A stretch of DNA of 64,000 bases. Origin: Apostichopus japonicus. Its lineage: Eukaryota; Echinodermata; Holothuroidea; Aspidochirotida; Stichopodidae. A program made the translations under genes and the position numbers. Where the stretch lies: NCBI RefSeq assembly GCF_037975245.1, contig NC_092562.1, forward strand, positions 26,980,054 to 27,044,053, written 5' to 3'. Below, piece by piece: positions 12,315-23,500 of this stretch (the stretch's first letter is position 1; every line of letters starts with the position of its first letter). Below the pieces are notes generated by a model, which saw only the letters and a list, made by a program, of their open reading frames with translations, did no database searches and was not told the origin of the DNA.

Positions 12315-12386
12315 GCACACATTAAATGTAGAGAGTAATGAAGTACTGATACCATTGCCTCATTACTCTCTACATTTAAAGTGTGC
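12315..12386. other. Long near-perfect hairpin
   Basis: The left arm at 12315-12343 and the right arm at 12358-12386 are reverse complements over 29 bp with two mismatches. Arm landmarks are TTAAATGTAGAGAGTAATGA and TCATTACTCTCTACATTTAA, with a loop of about 14 bases. The hairpin lies just upstream of the acceptor of the exon-like block at 12424. It could be a tiny palindromic transposon remnant or a precursor-miRNA-like hairpin; nothing here decides. Confidence 0.8.
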
Positions 12387-12423
12387 TTACAGTCAAGTGT
12401 TCTTTTTCTCTTTTCCTGTAAAG

Positions 12424-12520
12424 GTTCGCAAATATTACAAGTGGAGTGGAAGGGACACATCCGCAGTCTAACAACACTTTAAAAATTTTTACAAGAGAAA
12501 GGCAAAAATGAAATTGCCAG
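12424..12520 (+). pseudogene. SANT/Myb-like domain pseudogene, first recognisable exon
   Basis: The block follows a pyrimidine-rich acceptor and ends at CCAG|GTAAG. In phase 0 it reads VRKYYKWSGRDTSAV, then a TAA stop (12469-12471), then QHFKNFYKRKAKMKLP and a split Gly. The pattern W...D..AV...F......KLPG, continued in the next exon, resembles the SANT/Myb-like module at the C-terminus of many uncharacterised fish and invertebrate proteins (RPW...E..AV...F...). The stop sits where family members often have a residue such as Gln, which would fit a CAA to TAA change. That is an inference from pattern, not an alignment I could run. Confidence 0.5.
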
Positions 12521-13113
12521 GTAAGATTATATTGCAACTCAGGGAACTTTTCCAATATCTGCTAACATCAGATTTACAGTAGCCTACGTGCAACGTTCTT
12601 CGCATTGCAGCTGAACAGCGCAATGTACAGAACAAAGAGTCTGCTGTTCAAAGTTATCTTGTGTTACATAAAGATCACAAAACATACATGATGGCTTAAC
12701 GATATATTAAAAAGATCTAATTTATAAGAAATTTCACCAGAAGAAATTAATCTGTATTCAAACACAGTTTTTGTTTTGACTACTGTAGCAACTGCAGCAT
12801 GGGTTATGTCGCAATCTGCATTTGCTCAGATGACGTCACGTTTGCAACTTTTTAAAGTATATTTGAAATATCCATCCTAAATGATTAAAAATTGTTTCTC
12901 TGTCAAAACGTAATATTAGCATTCTCATACTTTGAGAACACATTTAGAAAATTATTTATCGTTTTTTAAGCTCACTTTCAAGGGCTACCAGACAAATCTT
13001 TTGAATTGTACTAACACCAAATCTTTCACATCAAACTTAATGTCCTTTCATCAGTTTTAACAAATGTGCAGTAATCTAACTAGATGCATTTACTATTTTT
13101 GTTGCATTTTCAG

Positions 13114-13256
13114 GTCGGAAAGAAGTACTGGCTTTCCTTGAAAGTCACCCAGATTTAAAGTACGATTAGAAAGCATTCCATAACAAAGAAATGAATGAAG
13201 TTCGAAAAGCCCAACTGAGGGCCAGAGACAGGGAAGAGGAATGGCATAAAAAGTAA
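13114..13256 (+). pseudogene. SANT/Myb-like domain pseudogene, last exon
   Basis: This joins the preceding block in frame (G|GT) and reads RKEVLAFLESHPDLKYD, a TAG stop (13167-13169), then KAFHNKEMNEVRK... and a charged tail ending EEEWHKK and TAA (13254-13256). In the family pattern a Trp precedes the final helix at the TAG position, so TGG to TAG is a natural explanation. Two in-frame stops in two small exons favour a decayed gene, though selenocysteine, readthrough or assembly error are not excluded. An alternative GTAAAG donor at 13252/13253 would leave a phase-2 exon that could join 17638. Confidence 0.5.
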
Positions 13257-13291
13257 AGTGGAAAGGCCTACTTATATTTAATTATTTTATT

Positions 13292-16200
13292 ACTGTATAG
13301 ACCTCTTTATTAGTGTGCAGTAGCTGGTACCATCAAATCATCATAACTTATACTTATATAAAATATAAGTAATGATGTACCAGCTACTGAACACAAATAA
13401 AGAGGTCTACACAGAAAAATGATACTTTGATGGTATCAGCTACTGCACACAAATAAAGAGGTGTATACAGTAAAATATACGTAATGATGTTTTAATGGTA
13501 CCAGTGACTGCACACAAATAAAGGGGTGTATACAGTAAAATATAAGTAATGATGTTTTGATGGTACCAGTAACTGCACACAAATAAAGAGGTGTATACAG
13601 TAAAATATAAGTAATGATGTTTTGATGGTACCAGTTATTGCACACACATGAAGAGGTGTATACAGTAAAATATACGTAATGATGTTTTAATGGTACCAGT
13701 TATTGCACACAAATAAAGAGGTGTATACAGTAAAATATAAGTAATGATGTTTTGATGTTACCAGTAACTGCACACAAATAAAGAGGTGTATACAGTAAAA
13801 TATAAGTAATGATGTTTTGATGGTACCAGTTATTGCACACACATGAAGAGGTGTATACAGTAAAATATAAGTAATGATGTTGTGATGGTACCAGCTACTG
13901 CACACAAATAAAGAGGTGTATACAGTAAAATATAAGTAATGATGTTTTGATGGTATCAGCTACTGCACACAAATAAAGGGTTGTATACAGTAAAATATAA
14001 GTAATGATGTATTGATGGTACCAGTAACTGCACACAAATAAAGAGGTGTATACAGTAAAATATATGTAATGATGTTTTAATGGTACCAGCTACTGCAAAC
14101 AAATAAAGGGGTGTATAAAGTAAAATATAAGTAATGATGTTTTGATGTTACCAGTGACTGCACACAAATAAAGGGGTGGATACAGTGAAATATAAGTAAT
14201 GATGTTTTGTTGGTACCAGTTGCTGCACACAATTAAAGAGGTGTATACAGTAAAATATACGTAATTATGTTTTGATGGTACAAACTACTGCACACACATA
14301 AAGGGGTGTATAAAGTAAAATTTAAGTAATGATGTTTTGATGGTACCAGTTATTGCACACAAATAAAGAGGTGTATACAATAAAATATAAGTAATGATGT
14401 TTTGATGTTACCAGTGATTGCACACAAATAAAGGGGTGTATACAGTAAAATATAAGTAATGATGTTTTAATGGTACCATCTACCGCACACAAATAAGAGG
14501 TGTATACAGTAAAATATATGTAATGATGTTTTGATGGTACCAGCTACTGCACAAAAATAAAGGGGTGTATACAGTAAAATATAAGTAATGATGTTTTGAT
14601 GGTACCAGTGGCTGCACACAAATAAAGGGGTGGATACAATAAAATATAAGTTATGATGTTTTGATGGTACCAGTTATTGCACACACATGAAGAGGTGTAT
14701 ATACAGTAAAATATAAGTAATGATGTTGTGATGGTGCCAGTTATTGCACACAAATAAAGGGGTGTATACAGTAACATATACAGTATGTAATGATGTTTTG
14801 ATGGTACCAGCTACTGCACACAAATAAAGAGGTGTATACAGTAAAATATACGTAATGATGTTTTGATGGTACCAGCTACTGCACACAAATAAAGAGGTGT
14901 ATACAGTAAAATATAAGTAATGATGTTTTGATGGTATCAGCTACTGCACACAAATAAAGGGTTGTATACAGTTAAATATAAGTAATGATGTATTGATGGT
15001 ACCAGTAACTGCACACAAATAAAGAGGTGTATACAGTTAAATATAAGTAATGATGTTTTGATGGTACCAGCTACTGCACACAAATAAAGGGGTGTATACA
15101 GTAAACTATAAGTAATGATGTTTTGATGTTACCAGTGACTGCACACAAATAAAGGGGTGGATACAGTGAAATATAAGTAATGATGTTTTGTTGGTACCAG
15201 TTGCTGCACACAATTAAAGAGGTGTATACAGTAAAATATACGTAATTATGTTTTGATGGTACAAACTACTGCACACACATAAAGGGGTGTATAAAGTAAA
15301 ATTTAAGTAATGATGTTTTGATGGTACCAGTTATTGCACACAAATAAAGAGGTGTATACAATAAAATATAAGTAATGATGTTTTGATGTTACCAGTGATT
15401 GCACACAAATAAAGAGGTGAATACAGTAAAATATAAGCAATGATGTTTTGATGGTACCAGCTACTGCACACAAATAAAGGGGTGTATACAGTAAAATATA
15501 AGTAATGATGTATTGATGGTACCAGTAACTGCACACAAATAAAGAGGTGTATACAGTAAAATATACGTAATGATGTTTTGATGGTACCAGCTACTGCACA
15601 CAAATAAAGAGGTGTATACAGTAAAATATACTTAATGATGTTTTGATGGTACCAGCTACTGCACACAAATAAGGGGTGTATACAGTAAAATATAAGTAAT
15701 GATGTTTTGATGGTACCAGCTACTGCACAAAAATAAAGGGGTGTATACAGTAAAATATAAGTAATGATGTTTTGATGGTACCAGTTACTGCACACAATTA
15801 AAGAGGTGTATACAGTAAAATATAAGCAATGATGTTTTGATGGTACCAGTGGCTGCACACAAATAAAGGGGTGGATACAATAAAATATAAGTAATGATGT
15901 TTTGATGGTACCAGTTATTGCACACACATGAAGAGGTGTATACAGTAAAATATAAGTAATGATGTTGTGATGGTGCCAGTTATTGCACACAAATAAAGAG
16001 GTGTATACAGTAAAATATAAGTAATGATGTTTCGATGGTACAAGTAATTGCACACAAATAAAGGGATGTATACAGTAAAATATAAGTAATGATGTTTTGA
16101 TGGTACCAGTTATTGCGCACACATGAGGAGGTGTATACAGTTAAATATAAGTAATGATGTTTTGATGGTACCAGTGGCTGCACACAAATAAAGGGCTGGA

Positions 16201-16950
16201 TACAGTAAAATATAAGTAATGATGTTTTGATGGTACCAGCTACTTCACACAATAAAGGGGTGGATACAGTAAAATATAAGTAATGATGTATTGATGGTAC
16301 CAGTAACTGCAGACAAATAAAGAGGTGTATACAGTAAAATATAAGTAATGATGTTTTGATGGTACCAGTTACTGCACACAAATAAAGGGGTGTATACAGT
16401 AAAATATAAGTAATGATGTTTTGATGGTATCAGTTATTGCTCACAAATAAAGAGGTGTATTCAGTTAAATATAAGTAATGATGTTTTGATGGTACCAGCT
16501 ACTTCACACAAATAAAGGGGTGGGTACAGTAAAATATAAGTAATGATGTATTGATGGTACCAGTAACTGCACACAAACAAAGAGGTGTATGCAGTAAAAT
16601 ATACATAATGATGTTTTGATGGTACCAGCAACTGCACACAAATAAAGAGGTGTATACAGTAAAATATAAGTAATGATGTTTTGATGGTACCAGCTACTGC
16701 ACACAAATAAAGAGGTGAATACAGTAAAATATAAGTAATGGTGTTTTGATGGTACCAGTTATTGCACACAAATAAAGAGGTGTATACAGTAAAATGATGT
16801 CTTGATGGTACCAGTTATTGCTTACAAATAACGAGGTGTATAAGGTTAAATATAAATTATGTTGTTTTGATGGTACCAGTTACTGAACACAAATAAAGAG
16901 GTGTATACACTTAAGTATAAGTAATGATGTTTTGACCGTACCAGCTACAA
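13292..16950. repeat. 65-bp satellite array, ~56 copies
   Basis: The unit begins TGGTACCAGCTACTGCACAC and ends TAAGTAATGATGTTTTGA, repeating every 65 bp (for example 13561 and 13626). Each monomer carries ACAAATAAAG on the + strand. Variant monomers form larger blocks: a run near 14135-14410 recurs near 15115-15390, about 980 bp (15 units) apart. The left edge (13292-13412) is a palindrome: one monomer in inverted orientation (13292-13337 matches the reverse complement) faces the first direct one. The array starts 36 bp after the pseudogene stop. Long minus-strand open frames (up to 263 codons, 15331-16122) only reflect the repeat. Confidence 0.95.
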
Positions 16951-17637
16951 TATGAATAATATTATATGTGCATGATGTATCAAATGTATAACTTGCATTT
17001 TGCAAAATGTGTCCAAAAACTTCCTTATTATGTAATTATTAAATGTTTCTTTGTAAAGTTAGTTTCTCAGATGAAGTCAAGTTCAAACACCCAAACATTG
17101 TTGCATTGATTTTCATCTATACCTTTACACCAAAAAATTACACAAAATGCAGCAACTAAATTGACTAATCTTATTATTAATTTGAATGTTTGTGGAATCA
17201 ATAGAGAAGACCAATTTGTTCCTGTCACATCTTTATTGTGTATTCATTTGTAGTATCTCTGGTTTTCTTCATGACTCTGGCTTTGATTTCAACCATGGTA
17301 GACGAACAACTATCATTTTCATTGAATTGAAGAAAACATCACAAAATAAAGGAGCTTTGTTTATCCACACTTCCTAGTTTGTTAAAAATTTAACTTGCAT
17401 ATCCTGAATTGCACAATGGTATTTACTGATCCATTCTTTTTCCATGATGCTGTGTTAATAATTACATTTCATAATGAGCCACACTTTTTTCATGTAAAAA
17501 GCAATGTTTCTCACTTGGCACATAAATTGTTTGTACGTCAAATTGTGTTAAGTGTAGTAAAAGGCCTTGTATCAATAAAGAAATTGTATGAAAATACATC
17601 CTAAAGAAAATAGTTAAAGGCTCTGTGTACTGTGCAG
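16951..17637. other. No gene seen
   Basis: AT-rich DNA after the 65-bp array. Two 60-70-codon open frames on + are without motifs or splice context. Confidence 0.35.
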
Positions 17638-17750
17638 TTTCCTTGAAGAACAGAAAGTGATAACTGATGTTAGACAACCCCAGCCCCTGGACATGAACTT
17701 CAGCCAGAGAACTTCCACACAGAGAATGGCACAGAAAACACCTAACCCTG
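17638..17750 (+). CDS. Candidate exon, possibly RPTP ectodomain stalk
   Basis: An open block follows an acceptor (CTGTGTACTGTGCAG) and precedes a GTAATT donor. In the frame with one leading base it reads FLEEQKVITDVRQPQPLDMN and continues to a Pro-rich end TPNPG with the last Gly split (phase 1). The transmembrane exon at 37289 begins with the two bases that complete this Gly, giving TPNPG-PSAG just before the membrane helix, as expected for a hydrophilic stalk. Phase agreement alone has a one-in-three chance. It would also fit phase 2 after the alternative donor at 13252. No homology is recognised, so this is speculative. Confidence 0.3.
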
Positions 17751-18660
17751 GTAATTCCCAACTATCTTAAACTCATACCCCCTAGCATTTTCTGATCAAT
17801 TTGGTGGGGCAACTTTATTTGTCTGAGGAGAGAGCTTTTGCATCAAACTGATTTAAAAATGTCCTTTATTAGTGATGAACATACTTTGAAAACTGGAAAG
17901 CAGGTTTTCAATTGGCCAGGTCGCTGCTTACCAGCTGAGCTTTCTTTTACTTTTGTCAGTCTATGGCTTATTGTACTCCAAGCCCTTTTCATGTTCACAG
18001 TGAATGTAGCTGATGTAAGTAAGGTGAAATGGGGTACCCCTCCTATTATTTCTTGGTAGAAGACATCCGTAAATGTAGCAATTTGCAAATGTTGTTATTG
18101 ATGCAAAGCATTTCATGTCGCAGTGTGATTTGACACCACTGTCCTCAGGTACGCAATGAGCAGGGACATCTCAGAGGGGGCAAGTGGGGGTGTCTCACTC
18201 CCCAATCTTGGTAAAACTGACAGTAGTTGGAAAATTTGAGTGCCGCAGTTGGAACTTGCCGACTGTCGCACTATAATTTACCTAGGCCTATTCATATATT
18301 CTTGTGATTGTGAATGGCCTAAAAATTTCGGTTAAGATTGACCTTTAATCAGTCATATTTACGTTTTCCTTGCCAAGTTGAGAAAATGTTTCTCGCGATC
18401 TTTATACTCCACCATACAAAACTTCGTAAGATTTTGAATACTCTAAAAAAAAAATACCTAATAGAACATCTGTACAACGTTCGCCAGCTTCAATGTGGTT
18501 TATCTATGTACTAATTTTGCTATTGGGTGGGATGATCCAGTTCGCTAGCAGGCTGGCTTCAAATAAGTTCAGGATATATTTGGTCTGTGGAATACAATAA
18601 AACACTCAATGCTAATCTACGGAAGCTTAAAAGTGCCATCAACATAAGGAAAACTTTGCC
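17751..18660. other. No gene seen
   Basis: Open frames on both strands at 17838-18088 overlap each other and have no splice context I trust. Nothing else is recognisable. Confidence 0.35.
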
Positions 18661-19010
18661 CCATAAGTTGGACATTTTTCAGTAAATTGTTAAGATAACA
18701 ACAATAGAATCTTGTCAAAAATCAGGAAAATGTTGGATTGCCCAGTTGCTTTAACTGAGCAATCCAACAATTTTCTGCAAAATGTTTAATTGACAACTTA
18801 TCATACCTCGTCAATTGGACAGTTTGCTGCAAAATGTTCAATTGTTCACTTCATTCCAACTGAGCAATTGGACATTTTTCTGCAAACTGTTTAATTGACA
18901 TCTTATCGTATCTCGTCAACTCAACATTTTCTGCAACATGCTTAATTTTTCACTTAATTCAAAATGCTCAGTTGGAATGAAGTGAACAATTAAACAATTT
19001 CATGTAAGTG
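18661..19010. repeat. Inverted-repeat cluster around GAGCAATTGGACATT motifs
   Basis: Several short related units (TTTTCTGCAAAATGTTCAATTG variants) occur with inverted partners. A perfect 23-bp inverted pair has its left arm at 18845-18867 (GTTCACTTCATTCCAACTGA followed by GCA) and its right arm near 18965-18987. A second hairpin at 18732-18769 pairs GTTGGATTGC with GCAATCCAAC. It resembles the debris of a palindromic element. Confidence 0.6.
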
Positions 19011-19218
19011 ATGAATAGCCCACCCCTTCCCCAAGAAATAATATTAAGCGCGCTAGGAAAAAGCACTGTATTTTTGGCAATTTACTATGTCGTCAAATAA
19101 TTTGTTGCCAAAAAAAAGAGAGATTTTTTGAGAAAAAGTGGTCCAGGAAAGAACGTGGACACGAAAACCAAACTACCGAACGACTGATCCGCTTCCAACC
19201 CCAGTCCCCTTGCACCGG

Positions 19219-19372
19219 TACTGTGACTGTTACATTAACATAGCTTTTGTAGTAAGTAGTCTATGTAGCCTTCAAGCAGATACATTATACTCAGTTGCTT
19301 ATTTGGTTAACCAGAGTGATTAATAAGTTTGTGAAGTGATGGCCAGTGGAACAAATGTATCGAAAAAAGGTT
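19219..19372. repeat. Left partial copy of the 858-bp satellite
   Basis: From TGTGACTGTTACATTAACAT to GAAAAAAGGTTGA this matches the corresponding part of the downstream 858-bp monomers. It is then interrupted by about 1 kb (19373-20365) absent from all other copies, after which monomer sequence resumes. Confidence 0.8.
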
Positions 19373-20069
19373 GAAAAGTGCAGTCGCGAAAGATGGGATG
19401 TCTGACTGACAACTGACCGTAACGTTGACAACAGATTTCTTTTTCCTTTAACCTGTTTCAGGAACATTCAATAATTTTGAATTCAAATTCATCAATATGT
19501 ACAACCTAATTCATAAATCAAATTAAGTTCTATTAATGCAATAATTCAAATTAAATTGAAAAAAAAAATGAAACTAAATAGTGAAAAAAGTAATTTAATT
19601 ACACTGAGAAAATAGGTACACAAAGAAATAAAGACATGCAAGCAAATTACAACAACCACCAACTACTTTAAATCAATGGGCATCCCCTCCCTCATAATTA
19701 ACACATCATACAAATGACCTGGGACGTGATATTTCAGGTCTGCACTTCCATTTGTTTTAATAACAAGGGAGCTATTTACTATATGGGTCAAATTTTCGAG
19801 GTGAGTGGTCGGAGTCTGGCCCTCAGCCCCTAAAGTTATGTTAAAAAGAATACAGAGGTCTACTATGTGCACAAGATTTTTCATAGGGGTATAACCTGCC
19901 AGTGTTTCAAATATTCCCTACGGAGTGGGTGGTAAGGGAGGGGTGATATTGAAGCAACTCGACAAAAGCCGTAGCCCCTGTAATCAACCGCACACCATGT
20001 ATCCCAAGTAGTGGCCTCCAGTCTTATCTTCGATAGTTATATAGTTCGATGCAATAATATAATTTAAAG
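19373..20069. other. Single-copy segment inside first satellite unit
   Basis: This DNA is present only in the left-most unit of the 858-bp array. No gene is supported; the 73-codon minus-strand frame at 19663-19884 has no motif. Confidence 0.4.
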
Positions 20070-20575
20070 GAAAATTCGTGGTTCAGCGGTTAGAGTGTCC
20101 GCCTCACAATCCTTAGGTTCCAGGATCAAAACTCCGTCAGGAGCCAGATTCTCTTGACTTATTCATAAATCGCTGCAGTGCAGTGGTGATGTGCGGAGTC
20201 TTCCGTGGATTTGGTATTTCTGGTTTGTGATCTTGGGAAAAGGGATTTGTGTCTGTTCTTTTCTTGCTTTCGAAATAAATTTGTTCGCTATGACTGCACT
20301 GCAGTGAAGTCGAATGGTGTGCTTTTGTTTACCCCAGTATATGAGAAAGTGGTCAGATGTTGGAGCTGTCGGATGGGGATTTTAAAAGGCGGTCCCGGGA
20401 GCAGGAATGGGAGAGAATTCACACTCCTGCCTCGTTATCCTCTGAACAATTATCGAAAATAGAAGGCTTGAAGTAAGCCGGTGTTCATCCATGATCTAAC
20501 ACGTATAGGTTCTCAAATAAGCTACCGTAAAGCTTCCTGATCCTTGGGTAACTAAACTAAACTAAACTAATAATT
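20070..20575 (+). mobile_element. tRNA-derived SINE, probably full length
   Basis: The 5' head near 20078-20145 is tRNA-like: an A-box-like GTGGTTCAGCGGTTAGAGTG, an anticodon-arm-like CCGCCTCACAATCC and a B-box-like GGATCAAAACTCC. The body runs through GGCGGTCCCGGGAGCAGGAA and AAGGCTTGAAGTAAGCCGGT to a short-repeat tail (ACTAA)n at about 20550-20572. This head-body-tail order is that of a Pol III SINE. It is not a functional tRNA gene, since the acceptor stem and T-arm do not pair properly. The 3' part from about 20371 is shared with every 858-bp satellite monomer. Confidence 0.65.
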
Positions 20576-23500
20576 AGCCAGAGTGAATACTGTTATGCTC
20601 GAAAACTAATAGGGTATTAAAGTGGTCGCAACCCCCGCCTGTACCCACAATGCCCCTGGTAGCTTTCCTTTACCTAATTTCGTATACGCGACGCTTGAAC
20701 GTTTTAGAACAGATGGTTGGGCTAGAGTGTTGGCCATGAAAGAGGGGAAGGGGGAAGGGAGGAGGGGTAAGTACGACCGTGTGAGTAGTTCGAAGTTTTT
20801 TAGCCCTTTTATTGCGCTTTTAAATGTTCCCCTCACAGTCCTGATGATATAATATTAAACTTATCATAGTTTATATTATTGATTATTTTCATTTATCATC
20901 AAAGTTTATTACATATCATATGTTTTGTCCCCGGAGAAATTACTCTACCACTCAATCCTCCCCACCGTAACCATAATTTTGTACTACGAATACATGTTTG
21001 TATTTCTCCTTAAGGGAAGTTTTGCTTATTTCAACGTTAAGGAGAAATACAAGAAACCTGTATATAATTACAAATGCAAATTGTGACTGTTACATTAACA
21101 TAGCTTTTGTAGTAGATAGTCTATGAAACCTTTAAGCAGATAACTATACTCAGTTGCTTACTTTCTTAACCAGAGTGATAAATAAGTTTGTGAAGTGAGG
21201 GCCAGCGGTACAAATGTATCGAGAAAAAAGTTGATGGGCTTTGAAAGTCGGTCCGGGAGCAGGAATGGGAGAGAATTAACACCCTGCCTCTTAACCCTCT
21301 GAACAATTATCGAAAATAGAAGGCTTGAAGTAAGCCAGTGTTCATCCATGATATATCACGGATAGGGTCTCAAATAAGCTTCTGTAAAGCTTCCTGATCC
21401 TTGGGTAACTAAACTAAACTAATAATTAGCCAGAGTGAATACTGTTATGCTCGAAAACTAATAGGGTATTAAAGTGGTCGCAATCCCCGCCTCTACACAC
21501 AACGCCCCTGGTAGCTTTCCTTTACCTAATTTCGCATACGCGACGCTCGAACGTTTCAGAACAGAGGGTTGGGCTAGAGTTGCCCATGAAAGAGGGGAAG
21601 GGGGAAGAGAGGTAGGGTAAGTGCGACCGTGTGAGTAGTTCGAAGTTTTTCAGCCCTTTTATTGCGCTTTTAAATGTGCCCCTCACAGTCTGATGATATA
21701 ATAAATAATATTAAACTTATCATAGATTATATTATTGATTATTTTCATGTATCATCAAATTTTATTACATATCATATGTTTTGTCTCCGGAGAAATAACT
21801 CTACCACTCAATCCTCCCCACCGTAACCATAATTCTGTTCTACGAATACATGTTTGTATTTCTCCTTAAGGGAAGTTTTGCTTATTTCAACGTTAAGGAG
21901 AAATACAAGAAACCTGTATTTTATTAGAAATTCAAATTGTGACTGTTACATTAACATAGATTTTGTAGTAAATAGTCTATGAAACCTTTAAGCCGATAAC
22001 TATAATCAGTTGCTTACTTTCTTAACCAGAGTGATAAATAAGTTTGTGAAGTGAGGGCCAGTGGTACCAAAGTATCGAAAAAAAAAGTTGATGGGGACTT
22101 TAAAAGGCGTTCTCGGGAGCAGGCATGGGAGAAAATTCACACCCCTGCCTCTTTACCCTCTGAACAATCATCGAACATAGAAGGCTTGAAATAAGCCGGT
22201 GTTCATCCATGATCTAACATGGATATGTTCTCAAATGAGCTACTGTAAAGCTTCCTGATCCTTGGGTAACTAAACTAAACTAATAATTTGCCAGAGTGAA
22301 TACTGCTATGCTCGAAAACTAATAGGGTATTAAAGTGGTCGCAATCCCCGCCCCTACCCACAACGCCCTTGATAGCTTTCCTTTACCTAATTCCGTAAAC
22401 GTGACGCTTGAACGTTTCTGAACAGATGGTTGGGCTAGAGTTACCCATGAAAGAGGGGAAGGGGGAAGGGAGGTGGGGGAAGTGTGACCGTGTGATTAGT
22501 TCGAAGTTTTTCAGCCGTTTTATTGCGCTTTTATATAGGCTCCTCACAGTCTGATGATATAATAAATAATATTAAACTTATCATAGTTTATATTATTGAT
22601 TATTTTCAATTATTTTTTTACAAATTTTATTACACATCATATGTTTTGTAGCCGGAGAAATTACTCTACCACTCAATCCTCCCCACCGTAACCATAATTC
22701 TGTACTACGAATACATGTTTGTATTTCTCCTTAAGGGAAGTTTTGCTTATTTCAACGTTAAGGAGAAATACAAGAAACCTGTATCTAATTAGAAATACAA
22801 ATTTTGACTGTTACATTAAACATATAGCTTTTTTAGTAAATAGTCTATGTAGCTTTCAAGCAGATAGCTATGCTCAGTTGCTTACTTGCTTAACCAGAGT
22901 GATTAATAAGATTGTGAAGTGAGGGCCAGTGGTACAAATGTATCGAAAAAAATAACTGATGGGGACTTTAAAAGGCCGTCCCGGGAGCAGGAATGGAAGA
23001 GAATTCACACCCCTGCCTCTTCAAGTTTCCCTCTGAACAATTATCAAAATTAGTATAGGCTTGAAGTAAGCCGGTGTTCATCCATGATCTATCACGGATA
23101 GGGTCTCAAATAAGCTTCTGTAAAGCTTTCAGATCCTTGTGTAACTAAACTAATAATTAGCCAGAATGAATACTGTTATGCTCGAAAACTAATAGGGTAT
23201 TAAAGTGGTTGCAACCCCAGCCCCTACCCACAACGCCCCTGGTAGCTTTCCTTTACCGATTTTCGTAAACGAGACGCTTGAACGTTTCTGAACAGATGGT
23301 TGGGCTAGAGTTACCCATGAAAAAGGGGGAAGGGGGAAGGGAGGTGGGGTTAGTGCGACCATGTTAGTAGTTCGAAGTTTTTCAGCCCTTTTTTTGCGCT
23401 TTTATATGTGCCCCTCACAGTCTGATGATATAATAAATAATATTAAACTTATCATAGTTTATATTATTGACCACAACGCCCGTGGTAGCTTTTCTTTACC

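Noticed and set aside
15331-16122. 263-codon minus-strand ORF
   Set aside because: It lies wholly in the 65-bp satellite, and the protein is a degenerate repeat cycling through three frames.
13292-16950. CRISPR-like regular array
   Set aside because: Units are contiguous with no unique spacers, and the DNA is clearly eukaryotic.
20078-20150. tRNA gene with a CAC-type anticodon
   Set aside because: The A-box and B-box are recognisable but the stems do not pair and it continues into a SINE body with an (ACTAA)n tail.
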